Shown: positions 26,292 to 34,723 of the stretch, piece by piece | Layout: the number at the start of each line of letters is the position of its first letter | Numbering within the stretch: position 1 is the stretch's first letter | Assembly (NCBI GenBank): GCA_036386515.1 | Contig: DASVVO010000026.1 | Location: 1-64,000, forward strand | Direction of reading: 5' to 3' | From: JAIVJZ01 sp036386515 | GTDB taxonomy: Bacteria; Acidobacteriota; Blastocatellia; Pyrinomonadales; Pyrinomonadaceae | DNA: 64,000 nucleotides | Notes under the pieces: model-generated | Seen by the model: only the letters and a program-made list of their open reading frames with translations | Databases searched by the model: none | Told to the model about the DNA's origin: nothing | Program-made: the position numbers and the translations under genes

Positions 26292-26519
26292 GTTCGTGTA
26301 CCTCACCTTAAAAAGTCGGGCAAAACGTGTGTTTCAAAGTCGCGGCGGGGCGGCGCGCGCGATCGTTTATCTGAATTTAGCCGGAGCGAGCCGCGCCCGC
26401 GGGCGGCGGACGTGCGAATTCACAACTTTATAGCCGCCGTGGGAAACTGTTGCAAGCCCGACTCCGGCCGCGCGCGGGAGCGGCGGGCGACGGGACAGGG
26501 GCGCGGGGCAACTTATTGC

Positions 26520-26549
26520 TTGAGTTTGTGGCGGTTGTCCTGCTATATT
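26520..26549 (+). promoter_or_regulatory. Sigma-70 type promoter for response regulator
   Basis: TTGAGT (26520-26525) and TATATT (26544-26549) with an 18-base spacer, about 85 bases before the ATG used. Confidence 0.5.
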
Positions 26550-26635
26550 CTCAATAGTCGGGGGCGCAATGTGCTTCCGTAATAACGTATCGTTTAGTGA
26601 TCCCACAAGTTCCTGCGCTTAAGACTACAGTCCAC

Positions 26636-27415
26636 ATGTCAACCAAACCCGCTGCCAACACTCCGCGCGCCAAAGACATAGAAGGCGAAGAAACGGATTC
26701 TGTTGACCGCAAATTGGCGCTTCTCGTGATCGAAGACGACGAGAATATTTCGACGGCCATCACCGAATATTTCTCGAAGACGGGCTATAACGTGAGGAGC
26801 GCGGCGGACGGCGTGGCGGGCGTCGAGTCGGCCTTGCAGGATCACCCCGATGCGATCATCCTCGATTTGATGCTGCCGAAAATGGACGGTCTCGCCGTCT
26901 GCCGCGAGTTGCGGGAGAAAGCCCCCTACATCCCGATCCTCATGTTGACGGCCAAGGACGATGTGGTGGACAAGGTGCTCGGCCTGGAGATGGGCGCGGA
27001 CGATTACATCACCAAGCCCTTCAACCTGCGCGAACTCGACGCGCGCATCAAGAGCGTGCTCAGGCGCGTGCAGGCCGCCTCGCGCACCCAGAGCGGCGGC
27101 GACGAAGCCCCGATCCTGCGGGGCAAACTCCGCATCGACCCGGCGAAGCGCGAAGTGACGGTCGGCGAACGCCCCGTCGAACTGACCCCGAAGGAGTTTG
27201 AACTGCTCCGACTCTTCGCCTCGAACCCCGGCCGTGTTTTTCCGCGCAAGTACCTCCTGGAGAAAATCTGGGACTACTCCTACGAGGGCTACGACCGCAC
27301 CATTGACTCGCACATCAATCGCCTGCGAGCCAAGATCGAAGACAATCCCGAAAACCCGCAGATGGTTCTCACCGTGTGGGGCATCGGGTACAAGTTCAGC
27401 GACGAGCAGCGGTAA
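26636..27415 (+). CDS. OmpR/PhoB family response regulator
   Basis: About 259 residues. A polar lead of some 30 residues precedes a receiver domain with EDDEN (acid pocket), phospho-acceptor Asp77 in IILDLMLPKMDG, and Lys127 in ITKPF. A winged-helix domain follows (VELTPKEFELLRLFASNPGRVFPRKYLLEKIWDYSYEGYDRTIDSHINRLRAKIE). It should bind promoter DNA when phosphorylated. No histidine kinase is adjacent, so it is an orphan here. The next genes on the strand are two AMIN-HEAT proteins. A GTG 39 bases earlier is an alternative start. Confidence 0.9.
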   Translation: MSTKPAANTPRAKDIEGEETDSVDRKLALLVIEDDENISTAITEYFSKTGYNVRSAADGVAGVESALQDHPDAIILDLMLPKMDGLAVCRELREKAPYIPILMLTAKDDVVDKVLGLEMGADDYITKPFNLRELDARIKSVLRRVQAASRTQSGGDEAPILRGKLRIDPAKREVTVGERPVELTPKEFELLRLFASNPGRVFPRKYLLEKIWDYSYEGYDRTIDSHINRLRAKIEDNPENPQMVLTVWGIGYKFSDEQR

Positions 27416-27659
27416 ATTCCGCGGCCTTCGTCGCCTCCCGTCAGGTTCATTCCCAAAAGCGTTGCCGAGGCCAAACTACAGCAAGGCCGATCAGCGCGAC
27501 ATCAACTAAAATTCTATCGCACGCAATCGAGCCGACGCGCTTGATGTTTCTCCTTACGCCCCTCCAACCCTTCAGGGCATCCCGCTCGATTGTCGCAAAA
27601 CTCACGCCGGCCGAGGCGCACACGAGCCTTCGCCGACTTCCCAGACAAGGTTGAAAGCC

Positions 27660-30104
27660 ATGCACAATCCCAGTCGTAAAATTTCCCGCCGCGCCCGCTT
27701 CTCGGTGGCCGGCCTGTCGCTCGCCGTCGCCGTCGCCGTCTGTCCGCTCGTCGTCCCGCAGGCGCAGCGCGCGAAAGAATCCGGCGTCAACGTGACGGGC
27801 GTCTCGTCGCGGGCGGCGGGGTCGGATGCGGTCGTCTCCATCGCCGCCGACGGGCCGCTCACGCGCGCGCAGACGTGGCAGGACGGGGAAGGCTTTCACG
27901 TCGTCGTCTACAAGGGGCAGGGAAGTTTTCGCGGGGTGCCGCGCGGCGTGAAGGTGCGGCGCGTGGGCGAATCGCTGGAACTCGTCGTGCCGGTCAAGCC
28001 CGGCGGCAGCGTCTACGTGCAGCCGCGTTTCAACAATCTCGACCTCGTCGTCCGCGGCGGTTTGCACGCCGGTGCGGCGGCCGAGGAGGGACGTGAAAGC
28101 CATGCGACGCAGAACGCGGAGCGCGCCGAGCGTCAGCAGCGGGAAGCGGCGGCGAAGCTGCGCGCGATGACGGCGGTGGCCACCAGCCAGCCGAAAAAGT
28201 CAATCATGGCCGTGCGGAACGAGAAGGCGAAGACAAACCTCACGCCCGCGCTCCCGCCGCCCGCCGCGCTGAAATTCACGACGCCGAACGCGACGCAACC
28301 GGCCGCGACCAATCAAGCGAACCACGGCGGCGCATCCCTCGCGCCGGTCGTCGCGGGCGCGCCCGGCAGCGAATCGGCTGCCACTCAACCGCCGCCCGCC
28401 GCGCCGCCCGCAACGGATGCGCCGCCCGCTGCCTTGCAGGTGCAAGTGTCGGAGCCGGGCGAGGGCGTTTCGATGAAGGGGATGCTGGTCGTGCTGTCAG
28501 TCTGTTTCTCGACCGGACTCGCGGCCTTCATGTTCATCTTCCTGCGCTCGCGGCGCAAGCCTGCGACGCGCGACGCGGGCGAGGTCGAGAAGCGCGAGAC
28601 GAGAGAGACGACCGACGCGTTGGTTGAATTTGAGGGAGAAGTCCACGGCGTCGATAAGCGCAAGGGCGAGCGGCGCAACGCGCCGCGCCGCGCCGAAGAC
28701 AAGCACGCGCTCGTACACGCCTCGGCCGCCTCTTCCTCCGCGCCGGTGCAGAGCCTTGAGAAACAAGAACGCAAGTCGCCCGCGCCCGTCCACGTCCACG
28801 TCCCGGCCGTGATGTTCGGCGCGTACCAGATCGAACAGGAAGTGGAGAAACTGATCGCGGGACAGCCGCACAGCATCGAGGTCTTGGCCTCGCGCGCCTC
28901 GGACGACCGCCGCGCCATCGAAGCCTCTCTGCTCAAAGCCCTCCACTCGGAGACGCTCGGCCAGGCGGAACGCGAGCGTGCGCGTTACGCGCTCGAAGAG
29001 TATGGCTTCGTCGCGCGCCACAGCGCGTCGGTGTTGCTCGCGGCGGACGCTTACGAGCGTTCTTCGGCGGCGCGCGCGCTCGGCGCGATGCGTTCGCGCG
29101 CGTCGCTGCCGTTTCTCCTGGAAGCGTTGTACGACGGCGAACAGATCGTTTGCACGGAAGCCGTCAAGAGTCTCGGCGCGCTCGGGCTGCCTTCGGCCAT
29201 CGGCGCGCTGCTCGACATGGCGCGGCGTCACCCGGAATTGCCGCCCGCCCTGCTCGGCCGCGCGCTCAGCGCGTGCTCGGTCGATTGCCTGAATTTGGAG
29301 GCGGGCGCGGACGGCGATTCGTTCGCTTATCACGAGCCTGCCATCGACCCGTTCACGGGCGAGATCAGGGGACTCGAACCCGTCGCGGCGGTCGAACAAC
29401 TGCCCGAATGGATGGAAGACGAAAGCCTCGCCGACGCGCTCGAACGGCTCGACAGCGCGGACGTGGAAGCGCGCGTCGCGGCGGCGCAGCAACTCGCGCA
29501 GTTTCAAGTGCAACGTTCGGTGGCCGCCCTCACGGCCCTGGCCGCGAACGACCGCGACGCGGCGGTGCGCGCGGCGGCCGTCACGAGCCTCGGCAACATC
29601 GGGCACGAGTCGGTCTTCCCGTCCGTCCTGATCTCGATGGCGGACGAGGCGCGCGAAGTTCGCGCGGCGGCCGCACGCGCGCTCTCGCGCCTCAGTTTCG
29701 ACCGCGCCGACGCCTACGTGCGCGTGTTGGAAACGGCCGACGCCGAAACGCTCAGGCATCTGGCGTCGGCGTGCGTCGGGGCGGGGTTGGCGAAGCAGGC
29801 TTTGAGCCGTTTGGCGAGCGAGGATCGGCGACAGGCTTATGAAGCCTTCTCGCTCTTGTCGCTGGTGGCGAAGGGCGGGCAGGCCGATTTGATCCTGCGG
29901 GTGGTCGAGGAGCATCAGGACTTGAGCATGCGACTCGCCGCCGCGCGCCTGCTCGGCTTGATGGGCGACCGCGAACTCGATGCGCGCCTGCGCCGCATCG
30001 CGCTCGGCGCAAACGCGCCGGAGAAGTTGCGCACGGCTATTCTCGAAGCCGTCTATCGCGGCGAAGCCCAGCCGGTCGTCGCAGAGGTCGTGGAGGCGAA
30101 TTGA
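27660..30104 (+). CDS. Membrane-spanning AMIN-like / HEAT-repeat protein, first paralogue
   Basis: About 814 residues. In order: signal peptide (1-35); AMIN-like beta domain (about 40-125, with ADGPLTRAQTWQDGEGFHVVVYKG and RFNNLDLVVRGG); Ala/Pro-rich linker; TM helix MLVVLSVCFSTGLAAFMFIFL (about 273-295) followed by RSRRK, so the rest is cytoplasmic; charged linker; then HEAT repeats from about residue 385 to the end (e.g. AARALSRLSFDRADAYVRVLETADAETLRHLASACVGAG). AMIN domains target envelope structures or peptidoglycan; HEAT repeats are protein-binding. The function is unknown. The 30196 gene is a full-length paralogue 91 bases downstream, with the TM helix at the same position. Confidence 0.75.
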   Translation: MHNPSRKISRRARFSVAGLSLAVAVAVCPLVVPQAQRAKESGVNVTGVSSRAAGSDAVVSIAADGPLTRAQTWQDGEGFHVVVYKGQGSFRGVPRGVKVRRVGESLELVVPVKPGGSVYVQPRFNNLDLVVRGGLHAGAAAEEGRESHATQNAERAERQQREAAAKLRAMTAVATSQPKKSIMAVRNEKAKTNLTPALPPPAALKFTTPNATQPAATNQANHGGASLAPVVAGAPGSESAATQPPPAAPPATDAPPAALQVQVSEPGEGVSMKGMLVVLSVCFSTGLAAFMFIFLRSRRKPATRDAGEVEKRETRETTDALVEFEGEVHGVDKRKGERRNAPRRAEDKHALVHASAASSSAPVQSLEKQERKSPAPVHVHVPAVMFGAYQIEQEVEKLIAGQPHSIEVLASRASDDRRAIEASLLKALHSETLGQAERERARYALEEYGFVARHSASVLLAADAYERSSAARALGAMRSRASLPFLLEALYDGEQIVCTEAVKSLGALGLPSAIGALLDMARRHPELPPALLGRALSACSVDCLNLEAGADGDSFAYHEPAIDPFTGEIRGLEPVAAVEQLPEWMEDESLADALERLDSADVEARVAAAQQLAQFQVQRSVAALTALAANDRDAAVRAAAVTSLGNIGHESVFPSVLISMADEAREVRAAAARALSRLSFDRADAYVRVLETADAETLRHLASACVGAGLAKQALSRLASEDRRQAYEAFSLLSLVAKGGQADLILRVVEEHQDLSMRLAAARLLGLMGDRELDARLRRIALGANAPEKLRTAILEAVYRGEAQPVVAEVVEAN

Positions 30105-30195
30105 TGATGACAAGAGCGCGCCGCCTATAGCATAATGCCGCGTTACACACGTTGTCCCTGACTCGCTCGACTCTCTGCCCTGAGTGCCATAAGCA

Positions 30196-33100
30196 ATGCG
30201 TCAAAACAAACCATCCGTCTCGCTCTCCATCAACTTCCGGCGTTGGCTTCTGCTCGCCTTCGCCGCCAGCCTCTGCTTCGCCGCCGTCAACTTTGAACGC
30301 GCGCGGGCGCAGCAGCCCGCCGCTTCCCCCCAGAAGTCGCGCACGAAGCGCATCACCCCCCTGCGCACGAGCGACACGGCGGACGGCTCGCGCGTCACGA
30401 TCACGTCCGACGGCGAACTGAACGACTACTCCGCTTATCGCAGCGGCGACCGCTTCATCGTCGTCGTCCCGCAGGCGGAAGGCGGCGGCGGCGGCGCGCG
30501 CGGGCGCGGTTTTGAAGGCGCACAGGTCGAGAAGCGCGGTAAAGATTTAGTCTACACGTTCAAACTCCAACCCGGCGCGACCGCGCGCGTCAACCAACGC
30601 TTCAACCGCCTCGACGTGCAGTTCAGCGCGGCGAAGGGCGCCAACGCGAATCCGGCCGTCAAACCGACGCCCGCCCCGACCCCCACCCGGCGCACGCTGC
30701 CCGAAGAAGCCGGGATCACGAAGCCGCCGACGAACGCCAACAACGCGCAGCCCACGCCCGACGCGCGCCGCACCCCCGACGCGAACGCCAACGCCAACGC
30801 CGCGCTCGCCTCCGCGACGCCATTCGCCATCCCTTCGCCCACGCCCGCGACCACCACGGAGGCCGCGCCCACGCCCACGCTCGCGCCCGCAACGCCCGGC
30901 GCGGAGCAAATCGCGCAGGCGCACCCCTCAATCGCGCCGCCCACTTCGATCACGACGGCCGCGCCCTCAAACACTACCCCGACCTCCGTCGGCGCGGTCG
31001 TCACGCGCAACTGGCCGTGGCTGCTCATTGCGCTGCTCGCGGTCGGCATCGGCCTCTTCTTCGTCTCGCGTCTCAGCGGCGGCGACCGCGACGGGAGCAA
31101 GTCGCTGCCCCCGGCCGCGCCCTCCGGCGCGAAGCCCGCTACCCTTAAAGAGACGAAGACGCCCGAACTGAAACCCTCTCCCGTTTCGACGGTTGCGACG
31201 ACCACCGGAGCGACCGGCGCGGCGGCGACTCCCGCCGTTGCCGAAGGCACGACGGCCGCCGCCGCTACCGGCGCAACCGCCGCTGCCGCCGCTACCGGAG
31301 CCGCCGCTCTTGAGACTTCCGGCAAGCAGTCGAAGAAAAAGAAGAAGAAAGCGGAGAAGGCGAAACGTCTGGCCGCCGCAAACGACGCGAAGGCGGGCGG
31401 CTCGGTCGCCGCAACGGGCGCGATCATCGCCGGAGCCGTTCTGAGCGATACGACCAAAGTCGAGGACAGCAGAGAGGACGAGACGAAGGCCGTCGAAGTG
31501 AAGGCGGCGGAGACGAAGGCCGTCGAACCGGCGGTCGCTTTCGACCCCGAACTGATCGAGGCCGAGATCAAAAAGGTGCTCGCGGGCGAGAGTTACGACG
31601 AGAGCGTCGTCAACGCGGCGGACGAGGGCACGCGCCAACTCGTCTCGGCCGAGTTGATGTCGGCTATCGCCGGGCGCAACGCCGCGCGCCAGGCGCATGC
31701 CCGCACAGCGTTTCTCAAGCACGGCTATTTTGAAGCGGCCACCCGCGCGCTCCAATCCGCCGAAGCTCCCGGCGAACGCGCCGCCGCCGCGCACACGCTC
31801 GGCCTGCTCGGCGACCCCAGCGCAACCGCGCATCTCACCGCCGCGCTCGAAGACCCCTCGGCGGATGTGCGCCGCACGTCGGTCGAAGCCCTGGCCGAAC
31901 TGCGCGACCCTTCGGCCGTCGGCGCGCTCGAAGCGTTGCGCTGGCGCGAAAAATCGCGGCAAGTGCCGCGCACGCTCATCCAGCGCGCCATCGAAGCGTG
32001 CCAGCCGGAAGCGGAAGAAGCCGCCGCACACGTAGTCGAAGACCACGCGCCGACGCCCGCCGCCGCGACGGCCGCATCGGCCGCAACCGAAACTCAAAGC
32101 GTCGAAGCGACGCCGCTCGCAGCGAAAGAGACGGCGGCGGCGCAAGAGCCTGAGATCAAAGAGGCCGAGACGAAAGAACTCGAACTTGCCTACGCCACTC
32201 CGGTCGTGGCCGAAGTGACTCCGTTGGCCTCGGAGTCTGCGTCGGCGGGCGCGGCGGAGGCCGACGCGCCGTTTGAAGATTTGACGGTCGAGTCGCCCGC
32301 CTTAACTGCGCGGGAGACAGGGACGATTGAAGCCCCGGTCGCCGTCGAGGAAGCGGCAACGGCCTTCGCGCCGGATGCCGCCGACGAAGAGACGAAGGCT
32401 ATCGAGATCAGGGAGACGGAGGCGTCCGCCTTGACCGCCCCGCACCTCGAATCCGCGCCGCCAGCCGCAACCGCCGAAGTTGAGACGGGCACGATTCAGG
32501 CGTCGTCGGCCGCTCCGGTCGAAACCGACCTCGCCGCGACCCTCGCGGCGAAAGAAGCCACCCTCATCGAAGCGCGCAAGCGCGAAACCGAATCGGCCGC
32601 GAGTGCGGAAACGACGACGGACATCGAGTTGCTCGACGCAACTCCCCACGCCGCGTCTCCCGTCACCTCGCTCGACCTGTTCGACGACTCCGCCCCGGCG
32701 ACGCACGCCGAACCGGAACCGCAGCCCGTCTATCGCTCCGACTTCGCCGCCGGTTCCGGCCGACCCGCCGTGGGCGACGACGATTGGATCGATCTCGACG
32801 CGGACGATCAAGAGGTGACGATTCAATCTATCGAACCGGCCGAGCCGGTCGGCGTTTTCTACGCGGAGGACGCGGGCGGGTTGTCGGCCACGCCCGCGCC
32901 GGACGCATCCGCCTCCGCAGCGCGCCACAACGAGACGGATGCCCTGTTCGACACGCTGGAAGTCGAAGCGTTTGAAACCAACGCCGCCACGCCAATCAGG
33001 ATGTCGCCCATCGCGGAGTCAGCCCGCGTCGAACAACAGCCGCTGCCGCCGACGCCCGCTTTCGAGACTCGTCCGCCGGTCGCATCCTCCGATCCGGAAC

Positions 33101-33759
33101 CCGTGCGCGGCGCGGAGATAGTGAAAGCCGACAAGGGCTTGAGTCTGCTCGACGGCTCCGACGAAGATAACTATTCGATCATCCCGAAGGGCATCCAACT
33201 GCGCCTCGCGAGCGACGACGCGAACGAACGCGCGCAGAGCGTGCTCGCGCTCGCGCGCCTGAACACCGACGAAGCCTTCGACCAAATCTGCGCCGCCTTC
33301 GACGACCCGGCCGAAGAGGTGCGCAACGCCGCCGCCCGCGCCATCTACGACATGAACGGAGACCGCGCGGACTCCTTCACGCGCGCCCTGCGTGAGTCGC
33401 CCGTCGAGCGTCGCCGTCAGATCGGGGCTGCGCTCGCCGGTTCGGGTCTCGCCGACGAAGCCATCGGCAACCTCACGGGCGAGAGCCGCGACAAGACCTA
33501 CGACGCCTTTTCGCTGCTGTTCCTGATGGCGAAGGCGGGCGAGGTGGCGCCGCTGATTCGCGCCATCGAGAGCCATCACGACAACGAGGTGCGCCTCGCC
33601 GTCGTGAAGCTGCTCGCGCTCTCCGGCCAGCACGAAATACTGCCCTCGTTCCGTCGCCTCGCCGTGCGCGGCTCGCTCCCGACCGAAGTGCGCTCCGCCG
33701 TGATGGAGGCCATCTACCAGATCAGCAGTCAACCGAACGCCCCCACGCCGGCCACCTGA
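30196..33759 (+). CDS. Membrane-spanning AMIN-like / HEAT-repeat protein, second paralogue
   Basis: A 1187-residue protein. Signal peptide (1-36, ending ERARAQ); AMIN-like domain (about 50-155, SRVTITSDGELNDYSAYRSGDRFIVVVPQ); Pro/Thr/Ala linker; TM helix WPWLLIALLAVGIGLFFVS (about 274-292); a long low-complexity Ala/Thr/Glu segment with a Lys-rich patch; first HEAT block (about 450-610); a disordered acidic stretch; second HEAT block (about 990-1185, ANERAQSVLALARLNTDEAFDQICAAFDDPAEEVRNAAARAIYDMNGDRADSFTRAL). The C-terminal blocks align with those of the upstream paralogue. Function unknown; a scaffold joining the envelope to the cytoplasm is a reasonable guess. Confidence 0.75.
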   Translation: MRQNKPSVSLSINFRRWLLLAFAASLCFAAVNFERARAQQPAASPQKSRTKRITPLRTSDTADGSRVTITSDGELNDYSAYRSGDRFIVVVPQAEGGGGGARGRGFEGAQVEKRGKDLVYTFKLQPGATARVNQRFNRLDVQFSAAKGANANPAVKPTPAPTPTRRTLPEEAGITKPPTNANNAQPTPDARRTPDANANANAALASATPFAIPSPTPATTTEAAPTPTLAPATPGAEQIAQAHPSIAPPTSITTAAPSNTTPTSVGAVVTRNWPWLLIALLAVGIGLFFVSRLSGGDRDGSKSLPPAAPSGAKPATLKETKTPELKPSPVSTVATTTGATGAAATPAVAEGTTAAAATGATAAAAATGAAALETSGKQSKKKKKKAEKAKRLAAANDAKAGGSVAATGAIIAGAVLSDTTKVEDSREDETKAVEVKAAETKAVEPAVAFDPELIEAEIKKVLAGESYDESVVNAADEGTRQLVSAELMSAIAGRNAARQAHARTAFLKHGYFEAATRALQSAEAPGERAAAAHTLGLLGDPSATAHLTAALEDPSADVRRTSVEALAELRDPSAVGALEALRWREKSRQVPRTLIQRAIEACQPEAEEAAAHVVEDHAPTPAAATAASAATETQSVEATPLAAKETAAAQEPEIKEAETKELELAYATPVVAEVTPLASESASAGAAEADAPFEDLTVESPALTARETGTIEAPVAVEEAATAFAPDAADEETKAIEIRETEASALTAPHLESAPPAATAEVETGTIQASSAAPVETDLAATLAAKEATLIEARKRETESAASAETTTDIELLDATPHAASPVTSLDLFDDSAPATHAEPEPQPVYRSDFAAGSGRPAVGDDDWIDLDADDQEVTIQSIEPAEPVGVFYAEDAGGLSATPAPDASASAARHNETDALFDTLEVEAFETNAATPIRMSPIAESARVEQQPLPPTPAFETRPPVASSDPEPVRGAEIVKADKGLSLLDGSDEDNYSIIPKGIQLRLASDDANERAQSVLALARLNTDEAFDQICAAFDDPAEEVRNAAARAIYDMNGDRADSFTRALRESPVERRRQIGAALAGSGLADEAIGNLTGESRDKTYDAFSLLFLMAKAGEVAPLIRAIESHHDNEVRLAVVKLLALSGQHEILPSFRRLAVRGSLPTEVRSAVMEAIYQISSQPNAPTPAT

Positions 33760-33927
33760 GCGAATCGACCATTTGCCTTTAGACGGCTCACATTGATCGG
33801 GCGGGAGACGCGCTAACCATGCGCCGCCCGCCCGTTTAAACTTTGGACGCGCGAGCGGCCGCCCTGTTTCATGTTTGCGCTGAAGCGCGCACCCCCATCG
33901 CCGCACAGTTAAGGAGAAGCCTAACCG

Positions 33928-34554
33928 ATGACCAACGCACCCCAAGCGACCCGCCTGACCGGGATCGACGTTTCACACTATCAAGGCACGGTCAATTGGC
34001 CGCAGGTGAAGGACGCCGGGTGCGCCTTCGCTTTCGCCAAGGCGACCGAGTCAACCTCGACCGACCCTCAGTTCGCTGCGAATTGGAGCGGCATGAAAAG
34101 CGCGGGACTCGTGCGCGGCGCGTATCATTTCTTTCGCGCGGCGCAGAACGCCCTCGCGCAGGCCGATCATTTCCTGCAAGTCGTCCAACTCGAACCGGGC
34201 GATCTCCCGCCCGTCATCGACATCGAATTGAACGACGGCGTCACGGGCGGCGCGCTCATCGCGGGCGTCGGCAACTGGATCGACACGGTCGCCGAGGCCA
34301 TGGGCACGACCCCGATCATCTACACCAACACCTCCTTCTGGAATGAGTACATGAACGACGGGTTCGGCAAGTTCCCGCTCTGGCTCGCGCACTACGGTTC
34401 CGCGCCCCAGCCGCTTCCGCACGGGTGGCCTGACTGGACGTTCTGGCAATACTCGCAGAGCCTCACCATCCCCGGCGTGGGCGGCGCATCCGATCACAAC
34501 TACTTCAACGGCGCGCCGGGCGACCTGCAAGCTCTCACGAAGCCCGCGACCTGA
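33928..34554 (+). CDS. Glycoside hydrolase family 25 lysozyme-like protein
   Basis: A 208-residue (beta/alpha)-barrel muramidase. LTGIDVSHYQGTVNWPQVKDAGCAFAFAKATES is the GH25 opening with the first catalytic Asp. LVRGAYHFF and LPPVIDIELNDG carry the DxE catalytic pair, and WTFWQYSQSLTIPGVGGASDHNYFNG is the C-terminal signature. It should cleave the MurNAc-GlcNAc bond of peptidoglycan. No signal peptide is present, so export would need another route or cell lysis. AAGGAG stands 12 bases before the ATG. Confidence 0.92.
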   Translation: MTNAPQATRLTGIDVSHYQGTVNWPQVKDAGCAFAFAKATESTSTDPQFAANWSGMKSAGLVRGAYHFFRAAQNALAQADHFLQVVQLEPGDLPPVIDIELNDGVTGGALIAGVGNWIDTVAEAMGTTPIIYTNTSFWNEYMNDGFGKFPLWLAHYGSAPQPLPHGWPDWTFWQYSQSLTIPGVGGASDHNYFNGAPGDLQALTKPAT

Positions 34555-34688
34555 AAGGGATGAGGGCGGAGGGATGAGGGATGAACAAGAGAAGCATTCA
34601 AGCAAGCGAGTGCTTTCTTCATTCATCCCTCATCCCTCATCCCTCATCCCTCATCCCTCATCCCTCATCCCTCCGCCCTCATCCCTTT
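34554..34688. repeat. Paired-arm heptad array, GGGATGA/CCCTCAT words
   Basis: A 31-base arm (34554-34584) is perfectly inverted at 34658-34688, including a single odd unit (GGGCGGA, mirrored as TCCGCCC). The right side carries additional CCCTCAT copies towards the centre. The left arm begins with the last base of the GH25 stop codon. It lies between the GH25 gene and uvrB. Confidence 0.92.
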
Positions 34689-34717
34689 TTGAGCTTGCGC
34701 CCGCGTCGGGTTATCCT
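34689..34717 (+). promoter_or_regulatory. Possible promoter for a leaderless uvrB mRNA
   Basis: TTGAGC (34689-34694), a 17-base spacer and TATCCT (34712-34717) end 6 bases before the uvrB ATG. Transcription would begin at the start codon. There is no Shine-Dalgarno sequence. Confidence 0.5.
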
Positions 34718-34723
34718 ATCCGC

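Noticed and set aside
34574..34723. An N-terminal extension of UvrB with repeated IPHPSSL
   Set aside because: It is only the heptad array read in frame (three 7-base units equal seven codons). UvrB homologues begin at the later ATG.
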